Part shown: in pieces, positions 1 to 5,801 of the stretch
Numbering within the stretch: the first letter of the stretch is position 1
Layout: every line of letters begins with the position of its first letter
DNA from: Candidatus Aquidulcis sp.
GTDB taxonomy: Bacteria > Chloroflexota > Anaerolineae > Anaerolineales > E44-bin32
Assembly (NCBI GenBank): GCA_020723365.1
Contig: DYJB01000119.1
Span: forward strand, 1 to 5,884
Length of the DNA: 5,884 nt
Reading direction: 5' to 3'
Notes under the pieces: model-generated
Told to the model about the DNA's origin: nothing
The model's input: the letters and a program-made list of their open reading frames with translations, nothing else
Databases searched by the model: none
Translations under genes and position numbers: made by a program

Positions 1-540
1 GGCATCCTGGTCGTTTTCACGCTAGGCAACTCGTCGGACGCCTTCCTGATCCTGCGCGCCCAGAACGCCGGTCTGGGCGTCATCGCCATCCTGGGCATGA
101 TGCTCACCTTCAACCTGGTGTACGCCCTGGTGGCCACGCCGGCCGGGGCGCTGTCGGACCGGCTGGGTAGGCGGGGCCTGCTGCTGCTCGGGTGGCTGCT
201 GTACGGGCTGACCTACCTCGGCTTTGCCGTGCTGCGGGCCGGATGGCAGGCCTGGCTGCTGATGCTGTTATACGGCGTCTACTACGGGCTGACCGAGGGC
301 GCGGCCAAGGCATTCGTGGCGGACCTCGTGCCGGCCGAGGCGCGTGGGTCGGCCTACGGCCTGTTCAACGCCGCCATCGGGCTGGCGGCGCTGCCGGCGA
401 GCGTGCTGGCGGGGCTGTTGTGGCAGGGAATCGGGACCTGGCCAGGCTTCGGATCTTCGGCGCCGTTCCTCTTCGGAGCAGGCATGGCTCTGTTGGCGGC
501 CATGCTCCTGTTGCTGCTGCCGCGCCCGCAGGAGGCCTGA
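1..540 (+). CDS. MFS transporter, C-terminal half (5' truncated by window)
   Basis: This is the C-terminal 179 residues of a major facilitator superfamily permease in the inner membrane; the start lies before the window. The reading frame is open from base 1 to the TGA at 538-540. A helix starting with GNSSDAFLILRA (residues 9-20) looks like the first helix of the second six-helix bundle. The loop GALSDRLGRR (residues 49-58) is the classic MFS motif A between helices 8 and 9. Four more hydrophobic helices follow. The stretch around YYGLTEGAAKAFVADLVPAE is typical of helix 10 and the next loop in a group of uncharacterised drug/metabolite MFS proteins. The substrate cannot be told. The next gene begins one base after the stop, and its ribosome-binding site lies inside the last codons here, so the two are probably one operon. 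Confidence 0.9.
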   Translation, partial: GILVVFTLGNSSDAFLILRAQNAGLGVIAILGMMLTFNLVYALVATPAGALSDRLGRRGLLLLGWLLYGLTYLGFAVLRAGWQAWLLMLLYGVYYGLTEGAAKAFVADLVPAEARGSAYGLFNAAIGLAALPASVLAGLLWQGIGTWPGFGSSAPFLFGAGMALLAAMLLLLLPRPQEA

Positions 541-541
541 C

Positions 542-1657
542 ATGACGCTGTATGGCTTCGTGCGACGCATCCGCCGGCCGGTCCGCCGCGAGCATGCCGG
601 GACATCCGTGCAGCTGATGCTGCTGAGCTTCGCGGCCAGCGTGGGAGCGACGCGCCTGATCCTCGAGCTGACCGGCTATCCGCGGCTGGCCTCCGGCGAG
701 CTGCACATCGCCCATGTCTTGTGGGGCGGCTTGCTGCTCTTCGCCGCCGCCCTGCTTCCGATCCTGTTTGCCAATCGCTGGGTGTACACCGCCGGGTCGT
801 TGACGGCCGGGGTCGGCGCAGGTTTGTTCATGGATGAGGTCGGCAAGTTCATCACCCAGAGCAACGACTACTTCTACCCGGCCGCGGCGCCGATCATCTA
901 TGCTTTCTTTCTGCTGACGGTGCTGCTCTACCTGGAGATGCGGCGTCCCCGCCCGCGCGACGCGCGGGCCGAGCTGTACATGGCCATGGAGGGCCTGGAG
1001 GAGGTCCTCGACCGCGATCTGGAGGCGCACGAGCGGCAGGTCCTGGAGGCGCGCCTGCGGCATGTGGCCGAGACGGCCGAGGCCCCTGAGATGGTGCGCC
1101 TGGCGGGCGCCCTGGTTGAGTATCTGCGTTCCGATGCCGTGCGGCTGGCGGAGGACAATCCGGGGTGGTTCGAGGTCATCAGCCGCTGGTGGACGGCTTG
1201 GGAGACGCGCTGGCTGACGCGGCGTCGGGGGCGGGCCGTGCTGGCCGGAGGGCTGGCGGCGCTAGGCGCCATGGGCGTTGCCCGCAGCCTGCCGGTGTGG
1301 ACCGCCGCGACCCATCCGGAGCGCGTGGGCGCCCTGCTGGGTCCGCTGGTGGCGGCCGGCCGGATCGCCGGCGGGCGCGCCCTCGCCTGGTTTGAGGCCT
1401 GGCTGGTGTTGGAGGGAATCGTCGGGCTGATCCTGATCGTGGCCGCCGTGGCGGTGTTCGTACGGCGGGAGCAGGCCGCCATCGCCGCCGGGCGACTGGG
1501 GTTGATGCTTTCACTGACGGTCGTCGACCTGATGGTGTTCTACTTCGACCAGTTCTCCACCATCCTGCTGGCCACGGTGCAGTTCATGGCCCTGATCGGG
1601 CTGCACGGCTTCCGCCGCCGCTACCTCCGTCCGCGTCGATGGGAGGACGCCGAGTAG
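542..1657 (+). CDS. Polytopic membrane protein of unknown function
   Basis: This 371-residue integral membrane protein belongs to no family I can name. The ATG at 542 is chosen because AGGAGG (530-535) lies six bases upstream and the preceding stop is at 538-540; the longer open frame from 344 would overlap the MFS gene for almost 200 bases. Hydrophobic segments lie at about residues 23-45, 55-77, 80-97 and 113-132, then again at 231-249, 285-308 and 318-352. Between the two membrane blocks is a charged, helical, probably cytoplasmic region (about 134-230) rich in Glu and Arg. An acidic/basic stretch FMDEVGKF (96-103) followed by QSNDYFYP sits at the edge of a membrane segment and may be functional. 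The C-terminus is strongly basic. The tight spacing suggests a role linked to the upstream transporter, but this is only inference. Confidence 0.85.
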   Translation: MTLYGFVRRIRRPVRREHAGTSVQLMLLSFAASVGATRLILELTGYPRLASGELHIAHVLWGGLLLFAAALLPILFANRWVYTAGSLTAGVGAGLFMDEVGKFITQSNDYFYPAAAPIIYAFFLLTVLLYLEMRRPRPRDARAELYMAMEGLEEVLDRDLEAHERQVLEARLRHVAETAEAPEMVRLAGALVEYLRSDAVRLAEDNPGWFEVISRWWTAWETRWLTRRRGRAVLAGGLAALGAMGVARSLPVWTAATHPERVGALLGPLVAAGRIAGGRALAWFEAWLVLEGIVGLILIVAAVAVFVRREQAAIAAGRLGLMLSLTVVDLMVFYFDQFSTILLATVQFMALIGLHGFRRRYLRPRRWEDAE

Positions 1658-1836
1658 AACCGCCTTCACCCCCTCCATCGAGGTCGCGCACTCCGCCGCC
1701 GTACCTTCGAGGCCTTCCCCCGGGCGGACACGCAGATCGTCCCGGAGACCCAGCCATCCGGCGGCGGTGGGCCGTCGCCGTCAGGCCTGCGCCTGGGAGC
1801 TTCGCGCCCAAGCCATCCCTCTACAGCCCGCCCTTC

Positions 1837-1890
1837 GCGAGGAAGCGCGGGCCCGCTCCAGGCGGGCGACGTCGCCTGGTGCTCCCTCGC
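1837..1890. repeat. Nested inverted-repeat element, possible bidirectional terminator
   Basis: An outer stem pairs GCGAGGAAGC (1837-1846) with GCTCCCTCGC (1881-1890), perfect except for one mismatch (an A-C apposition on the plus strand, a G-U pair on the minus strand). Inside are the 10-base palindrome GCGGGCCCGC (1847-1856) and a 7-bp stem CCAGGCG (1858-1864) with CGCCTGG (1873-1879). An alternative inner stem, GCCCGC (1851-1856) with GCGGGC (1862-1867), would exclude the 7-bp stem. The element lies four bases beyond the stop of the minus-strand DUF1684 gene and in the gap between two converging genes, so a terminator role on either strand is sensible. No U-tract follows on either side, so it is not a standard intrinsic terminator. 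A dispersed palindromic repeat is the other possibility. Confidence 0.5.
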
Positions 1891-1894
1891 AAGG

Positions 1895-2404
1895 TCAATC
1901 GTGCTCGAAGGTCATCTCCCCGGCGCGGACAGCGACGGGGAGCCTGTTCTCCGCCGGCGTGATCGGGCAGGACCAGCGGGCGTTGTAGGCGCAGTACGGG
2001 TTGTAGGCCCGATTGAAGTCGACGTGCAGCCGGCCGTCGGCCAACGACTCGGGTTCGAGGTAGCGCCCGGCGCCGTACGTTTCGGACCCGGCCAGGGCGT
2101 CGGCGAAGGGAAGGAAGAACTCGTCTTCGCTGCGGTAGACCGTCAGGCCAACGCTGCGGCCGTCCACGCTGAACGCGATCCGGCCAAAGCGCTCGTAGAT
2201 GCGCACCTCGCCGGTGGTCGTCTGGATCTCGACTTCCGTGGCCGGTTCATAGGGCTGCAGGTCGAGGGTTAGATCGAACGCCGGGTTGGGTGGGAAGTAG
2301 CGCAGGCCGGCAAAGGAGCGGCGCTGATCGGCGGTCAGAGGGCTGTCGGGATGGGAGCGGAAGAAGTCGTCCTTCTCGCGGCGGAATCGTTCGAGAGCGT
2401 CCAT
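1895..2404 (-). CDS. DUF1684 domain-containing protein
   Basis: This 169-residue soluble protein matches the DUF1684 family (function unknown) over nearly its whole length, without the lipoprotein signal some relatives carry. The N-terminus (MDALERFRREKDDFF) is the usual amphipathic helix, followed by SPLTADQRRSFAGLRYFPPN (residues 21-40). Beta-rich segments lead to YGAGRYLE (110-117) and the hallmark C-terminal block DFNRAYNPYCAYN, then CP and ENRLPVAVRAGE (129-163), with paired cysteines C138 and C146. The start at 2404 is supported by GGAGGGG on the minus strand (complement of 2410-2416) five bases upstream. It is a single-gene unit, convergent with the membrane-protein gene and divergent from the lipoprotein gene. 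Family membership is recognised from memory of conserved motifs; the biochemical role is not known. Confidence 0.88.
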   Translation of the reverse strand: MDALERFRREKDDFFRSHPDSPLTADQRRSFAGLRYFPPNPAFDLTLDLQPYEPATEVEIQTTTGEVRIYERFGRIAFSVDGRSVGLTVYRSEDEFFLPFADALAGSETYGAGRYLEPESLADGRLHVDFNRAYNPYCAYNARWSCPITPAENRLPVAVRAGEMTFEHD

Positions 2405-2428
2405 GCGGTCCCCTCCGGTGAGGAAGCG

Positions 2429-2436
2429 GTTATAAC
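2429..2436 (-). promoter_or_regulatory. Candidate -10 element for the DUF1684 gene (palindromic GTTATAAC)
   Basis: The octamer GTTATAAC is its own reverse complement and is the main AT-rich spot in a GC-rich intergenic region. Read on the minus strand it gives a TATAAC -10 hexamer (complement of 2434-2429) that would start transcription near 2422. That leaves a short leader holding the GGAGGGG ribosome-binding site. No good -35 hexamer is seen 16-18 bases upstream. Because of the symmetry the plus strand also reads TATAAC (2431-2436), but that would give a leader of over 220 bases for the lipoprotein. Confidence 0.35.
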
Positions 2437-2668
2437 ACGGCTGTGGGAAGTCGCAGGAGGCCGTGCGGCCGCGCAGAGCGATTCCTGAAGGCCGCGGCCG
2501 CCAAGTGGCCTATATGGCGTAGTGCAACCCGGATGGGCGCTGCCTGGCGGAGGCTGGTGTTGGAGATGCGGCGGTAGGCGGCGACCAAAGGCTGCCTTGA
2601 CGGGCGCATGCCTCGAAGGTACGCTTGATTTGTTGCCATTCTGGGCCCTATTTATCAAGAGGTGGAGC

Positions 2669-3274
2669 ATGTTGGGTTCACGTGTGGTGTGGGCGGTGTC
2701 GGCGCTTGCCCTGACAGCGTTGGCGTGCAGTCTGGCCGGCTCACCGGTCCCCTCCGAGCCGGCACCAACGGTCGAGGTGGAATCCACGGTGCCTGTGCCG
2801 CCCGATGCAGGCGGCACCGATGCCTGCCTGCAGGGAACCTGGACCATGGATACCGCCGCCGCCGATGAGATGCTCGGCCGCCTGACCGGGTTGTCGACGC
2901 TGCACGTGGCGGCCGGGTCGCTCCGCATGACCTTCACCGGCGACCGGTTCGAGTATGGTTCCGATGGCCTGACGGTGCGTTCGGATATGCCTCCCTCCGG
3001 ATACATCGAAGCGGAGGGGACCTTTGCCGCCGCAGGCAGCTACGCGGCCGGCGAGGGCGTTCTGACGTTCAACACCGAGAGTACGACCACGGAAATCGGC
3101 ACATGGCGCGCCGTGATCAACGGCGAGACGGTCGAGATGCCCGGGGGCGGGCCGGAGTTCAGCCTGACACCTCCCGGCAGCGCGCCGTACCGATGTTCGG
3201 CGGATCGGCTGGAGGTCGACACCTCCAGCCCGGTGACGCCGGAGATCACGATGGTCTTCACGCGATCTGGATAG
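2669..3274 (+). CDS. Predicted exported lipoprotein, unknown function
   Basis: This 201-residue protein has an N-terminal signal: R5, a hydrophobic core (VVWAVSALALTALA) and a cysteine at C20, suggesting lipid attachment after cleavage. The lipobox reads A-L-A-C, which is weaker than the usual L-[AS]-[GA]-C. A low-complexity Pro/Glu/Val linker (about 25-50) follows, as in many surface lipoproteins. The folded part runs from CLQGTW (53-58) to the end and alternates hydrophobic and polar residues like a small beta-barrel: LRMTFTGDRFEYGSDG, then YIEAEGTFAAAGSY, then TWRAVINGETVEM, ending in ITMVFTRSG. Two cysteines (C53, C176) could bridge its ends. The opening 'C..GTW' resembles lipocalin-like stress/lipoprotein domains, but I cannot assign a family. 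The ATG at 2669 is preferred because AGAGGTGGAG (2658-2667) lies just upstream and the signal starts there; the open frame continues back to 2522 without a signal. Confidence 0.8.
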   Translation: MLGSRVVWAVSALALTALACSLAGSPVPSEPAPTVEVESTVPVPPDAGGTDACLQGTWTMDTAAADEMLGRLTGLSTLHVAAGSLRMTFTGDRFEYGSDGLTVRSDMPPSGYIEAEGTFAAAGSYAAGEGVLTFNTESTTTEIGTWRAVINGETVEMPGGGPEFSLTPPGSAPYRCSADRLEVDTSSPVTPEITMVFTRSG

Positions 3275-3305
3275 TCGTCGGACTCGGATCCGGCCGCTCC
3301 CAAGT

Positions 3306-3340
3306 CGAACCCCGCCGCCCGGCGGGGTTCGTTCGTTGTT
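3306..3340 (+). terminator. Intrinsic terminator after the lipoprotein gene
   Basis: CGAACCCCGCCG (3306-3317) and CGGCGGGGTTCG (3320-3331) form a perfect 12-bp inverted repeat with only CC between them, so the real loop opens by one or two pairs. The T-rich run TTCGTTGTT (3332-3340) follows. It lies 31 bases after the lipoprotein stop and separates that gene from the protease downstream. Confidence 0.88.
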
Positions 3341-3512
3341 GCCCGGCGCCCGGCGGCCGCCAGCGTGCCGGGCCTGGCTGCACGTCCCCGGCAGGGACGA
3401 GGGGGAGAGCTTCCGGCCTCAGGCCGTATCCCGGACCAAGGTGGGCCGTCATACCTCTGGGGCTTCCCCATCTTCTGCCCGGTTCACGGGCCTATGACGA
3501 GAGGAGGAACGG
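3341..3512 (+). promoter_or_regulatory. Hairpin-rich leader ahead of the protease gene
   Basis: Between the terminator and the protease start lie several short perfect hairpins in a row. They are CGTCCC/GGGACG (3383-3388 with 3394-3399), CGGCC/GGCCG (3414-3418 with 3422-3426), TGGGG/CCCCA (3458-3462 with 3466-3470) and GCCCG/CGGGC (3477-3481 with 3487-3491). A GCCCGGC direct repeat also occurs at about 3341-3353. The last hairpin ends 10 bases before the AGGAGG ribosome-binding site. No promoter hexamers stand out. I do not recognise a known riboswitch. In GC-rich DNA short hairpins occur by chance, so a regulatory role is only a suggestion. Confidence 0.3.
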
Positions 3513-4421
3513 ATGCGCAAGCCCATCGTGGGGATCGCTCTGGCGTTGGCGCTGGTGGCGGCGATCGTCGTGCCGGCTGCCGCCATCACCTACGGGGCGG
3601 TCGACTCGGAACACCCGTATGTCGGCCTGGTTGGCTTCTTTGATGTGGACGGCAACTGGCTGTGGCGCTGCTCGGGCACGCTGCTCTCGCCGACCGTCTT
3701 CCTGACTGCAGCGCATTGTGTCTCGCCAGATCCGGACACGGGGGACACGCCCGACTTTGCCCGCCTGTGGTTCACCGCGACGGGCGAGGGGCTGGCTCTT
3801 GATCCGCTGATGGCGCCCGAGGACGCGCAGTGCCGCGACTACACGGCGGAGCAGCTGAACGGCTACCCGTGCGAAAGCCTCTACTGGGGCGAGCCGATCG
3901 CCAATCCGGAGTACGCCGGGATCATCGTCCCGGACACGCACGATATCGGCCTGGTGATGCTGGAAACGCCGGTAACGGACCCCGCCGTCGTCGGACAGGG
4001 ATTCGGGGTGCTGCCGAAGGCCGGCTACCTGGACCACCTCGCCACGCAGCGCCATTTCACCTACGTGACCTTCACCTCAGTCGGGTACGGGCTGAACGAC
4101 GTCTACCCGGTGACGGTTTCGCTTCGCACCCGCTACTACTCGGTCTCGCATCTCGTCAGCCTCAAGAGCACGCTGACCGGCGGCTACAGCATCCAGACCT
4201 CCAACAACCCGGGCAACTGGCCGCAGGATTCGGACACGCCGAGCGGCGGGACGTGCTTCGGCGATTCGGGAGGACCGCTGTTCATCACCGGGTCCAACGT
4301 GGTGGTCGGGATCACGTCCTTTGGGATGAGCAGCAGCTGTTCCGGAACCGACTTCGCCTACCGGACGGATTCGGACTCGGCGCGCTCGTTCCTGACCGCG
4401 CACGGGGTGGCGGTGCCCTAG
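3513..4421 (+). CDS. Secreted S1-family (trypsin-fold) serine protease
   Basis: This 302-residue protein is an exported chymotrypsin-fold endopeptidase with an intact catalytic triad: H68 in LTAAHC (64-69), D144 in HDIGLV, and S252 in CFGDSGGPLF (248-257). A signal peptide (MRK, then a hydrophobic core to about A24, cleavage near PAAA-IT) sends it across the membrane, and there is little room for a pro-region. C53-C69 matches the conserved disulfide around the catalytic His; C248-C276 matches the one around the substrate pocket. The residue aligned with chymotrypsin position 189 is G246, not the Asp of trypsin, and the 214-216 segment reads S-F-G (269-271), so cleavage after Arg/Lys is not expected. 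An insertion around 97-140 holds an extra pair, C107 and C120. The start is set by AGGAGG (3502-3507) five bases upstream. The gene lies between two terminators and appears monocistronic. The physiological substrate is unknown. Confidence 0.93.
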   Translation: MRKPIVGIALALALVAAIVVPAAAITYGAVDSEHPYVGLVGFFDVDGNWLWRCSGTLLSPTVFLTAAHCVSPDPDTGDTPDFARLWFTATGEGLALDPLMAPEDAQCRDYTAEQLNGYPCESLYWGEPIANPEYAGIIVPDTHDIGLVMLETPVTDPAVVGQGFGVLPKAGYLDHLATQRHFTYVTFTSVGYGLNDVYPVTVSLRTRYYSVSHLVSLKSTLTGGYSIQTSNNPGNWPQDSDTPSGGTCFGDSGGPLFITGSNVVVGITSFGMSSSCSGTDFAYRTDSDSARSFLTAHGVAVP

Positions 4422-4452
4422 GCAGGTGTATCCGCGATGGTCGGGGAAGCAG

Positions 4453-4485
4453 GAGCCGCACCCGAGGGTGCGGCTCGTGTTTCCT
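4453..4485 (+). terminator. Intrinsic terminator after the protease gene, perhaps bidirectional
   Basis: GAGCCGCACCC (4453-4463) and GGGTGCGGCTC (4466-4476) are a perfect 11-bp inverted repeat separated by GA, followed by the T-rich GTGTTTCCT. It sits 31 bases after the protease stop. The minus-strand gene ends at 4494 from the other side, so the same stem may serve both converging genes, though the minus-strand tail (CTGCTTCCCC) is less T-rich. Confidence 0.87.
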
Positions 4486-4493
4486 CGCCAGAC

Positions 4494-5633
4494 TCAGCTG
4501 CCCTGAGTCTTCTTCTCCCACACCGTCCCCTGCGGTGTGTCGCGCAGTTCATAGCCGAGATCGCTCAATCGATCCCGCACCTGGTCGGCGAGCGGCCACT
4601 GCTTCGCGCTGCGCAGCCCGAGGCGCACCTCGACGAGCAGATCGAGCAGCCGGGCCTCGTTCTCGTCGCAGGGCGGCTGGGCGTCAAGGGCGCTGGCAAC
4701 CTGGTGCAGAAGCGCCGCCTCCTCGGGGGCGGCGATCTGGGCCGCAGCCCGTAGGGCGTCGGCAGACTCGCCCCGGGCGAGGTGCGCCGCGGCGCGGGCC
4801 AGGGCATCGGGCTCGGCCGCGGGTCCAGCCGCGAGGGCGGGGTCCGCGCCGCCGCTCGGGTGCAGGTCGGTCAACGGAAAGCCCTGCCCGTGTTCGTGGC
4901 GCGCATGCCGAGCGCCGCTCAGGATGGACACCCCGCCCTTTCCATCCACCTCGGCCCTCCCGGCCTGCAGGTCAATCGTGCAGGCGGTGTGCTCGTCGAT
5001 TCCCAGCACCACCGCCTCGGGCGGCAGCATCGCCCGCAGCCGCTCGAAGCGCTCCATCCCCATGAAGCAGGCGCGCGTATCGTGCGTTCCGCCCTCGGCA
5101 TTGTCCCAGTGGGTCACGATGGCCAGGTTGAGTCCGAACGGGCCCAGCAGATCGACGCCGCCGACCCAGTGAAGGTCCTGCCCGACTTTGTAGATCTCGT
5201 AGACCGGCAGGGCATGGGCGCCGATGGCGATGGCGGCCGAACTGGCGAAGACCAGCTGCGCGCCGGCGCGCCAGCGGTCGACCACGGAGCGGAAGACCTG
5301 CGACTCGCGCCACTGCCGCGCGGCGTAGCTCGGGCTTCCCGGGCCGGCCAGGATGTAGTTGCTGGTTGCCAGGACCTGGAGGGCGGCGGCGACGGCCTGC
5401 GGGGGGTCATCGGCGCGGTGATGGACGGCCACGGCCAGCGGCAGATCGAAGCGCTGCTTGAAGTACTCCGCGAAACGGGCGGCGATGGTTTCAGCGCCGA
5501 GCTCGAATCCGGCCGGCGTATCGAGGAAGGCGAGGCGGGCGGAGGCGCCGGGAAGGGCGAGCAGGCGCCGGTGCACACGCGCCATGCCGGCCGACACCTC
5601 CCCCGAGCCGATCAGCGTCAGCGGACCTGGCAT
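4494..5633 (-). CDS. Cyanophycinase/peptidase S51-like protein with CysRS-type C-terminal domain
   Basis: This 379-residue cytoplasmic protein has two parts. Residues 1-235 follow the class I glutamine-amidotransferase-like fold of cyanophycinase/peptidase S51: LIGSGE (7-12), a first-strand region ARLAFLDTPAG (32-42), ILAGPGSPSY (94-103), a nucleophile-elbow segment FASSAAIAIG (129-138, Ser132 in the expected place), THW with H175, and GIDEHTACTID (211-221), which matches the cyanophycinase GIDExTA motif. The usual G-x-S-A-G reads A-S-S-A-A, so activity may differ or be lost. After an Ala-rich helical linker (about 241-320), residues 326-375 (RLLDLLVEVR to GTVWEKK) match the C-terminal domain of cysteinyl-tRNA synthetases, including AD-x-x-RDRL and LRDTPQGTVW. 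There is no tRNA-synthetase catalytic core. The ATG at 5633 is chosen because the conserved first strand starts at residue 5; GAGG (complement of 5638-5641) precedes it. Substrate and function are unknown. Confidence 0.85.
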   Translation of the reverse strand: MPGPLTLIGSGEVSAGMARVHRRLLALPGASARLAFLDTPAGFELGAETIAARFAEYFKQRFDLPLAVAVHHRADDPPQAVAAALQVLATSNYILAGPGSPSYAARQWRESQVFRSVVDRWRAGAQLVFASSAAIAIGAHALPVYEIYKVGQDLHWVGGVDLLGPFGLNLAIVTHWDNAEGGTHDTRACFMGMERFERLRAMLPPEAVVLGIDEHTACTIDLQAGRAEVDGKGGVSILSGARHARHEHGQGFPLTDLHPSGGADPALAAGPAAEPDALARAAAHLARGESADALRAAAQIAAPEEAALLHQVASALDAQPPCDENEARLLDLLVEVRLGLRSAKQWPLADQVRDRLSDLGYELRDTPQGTVWEKKTQGS

Positions 5634-5661
5634 GGGACCTCAGTCTCCCCCCGATGGACCG

Positions 5662-5667
5662 AGTATA
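5662..5667 (-). promoter_or_regulatory. Candidate -10 element for the S51-like gene
   Basis: The minus strand reads TATACT (complement of 5667-5662), a near-consensus -10 hexamer in otherwise GC-rich DNA. It would start transcription near 5655 and leave a leader of about 22 bases before the ATG at 5633. The sequence 17 bases upstream (GGAGGC) is not a good -35. Confidence 0.3.
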
Positions 5668-5756
5668 CCTGACCGCGCCAACCTGCCTCCGATGCGCCGT
5701 TAACACAGTTCTAGCGGACCGCGCCTACGATACCTGAAAGTCAACCATCCGCGGCC

Positions 5757-5777
5757 CGGGCGGCTCGCTTCCGCCCG
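5757..5777 (+). promoter_or_regulatory. GC-rich hairpin in the dnaK leader
   Basis: CGGGCGG (5757-5763) and CCGCCCG (5771-5777) form a perfect 7-bp stem with a 7-base loop, ending 10 bases before the AGGAG ribosome-binding site of dnaK. Its place in the 5' untranslated region suggests an effect on translation or mRNA stability. The region carries neither the CIRCE inverted repeat bound by HrcA nor the HAIR motif bound by HspR, the usual heat-shock operators for dnaK. Confidence 0.35.
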
Positions 5778-5801
5778 CCGCCGGGGCAGGAGAGTGGAAG
5801 C

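Noticed and set aside
344..541. Upstream extension of the membrane-protein gene
   Set aside because: It would overlap the MFS gene by nearly 200 bases in another frame and encodes Arg/Cys-rich sequence. A clear ribosome-binding site supports 542 instead.
1639..1962. Plus-strand open frame of 107 codons across the 1658-1894 gap
   Set aside because: The product is almost only Arg, Pro, Gly and Ser with no domain character. It overlaps both neighbouring genes and has no ribosome-binding site, so it is a by-product of high GC.
2625..2654. Possible promoter TTGATT-N18-TATTTA ahead of the lipoprotein
   Set aside because: The implied transcription start, near 2661, would fall inside the ribosome-binding site (2658-2667), leaving almost no leader.
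2522..2668. N-terminal extension of the lipoprotein frame
   Set aside because: The signal peptide and a good ribosome-binding site begin at 2669; the extension has neither a start signal nor protein-like composition.
3341..3512. Known riboswitch (cyclic di-GMP, cyclic di-AMP or cobalamin type) ahead of the protease
   Set aside because: The conserved core bases of these classes that I could recall are not present.
3830..5065. Long plus-strand open frame (411 codons) over the protease and S51-like gene
   Set aside because: It is an Arg-rich shadow frame crossing a strong terminator and two well-supported genes.
4782..5672. Plus-strand open frame of 296 codons opposite the S51-like gene
   Set aside because: The minus strand carries recognisable family motifs throughout this stretch, while this frame is Gly/Arg/Val-rich with no recognisable domain.
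5700..5731. Possible dnaK promoter TTAACA-N20-TACGAT
   Set aside because: The 20-base spacing is outside the usual 16-18 range and the -10 match is moderate, so it is not listed as a feature.
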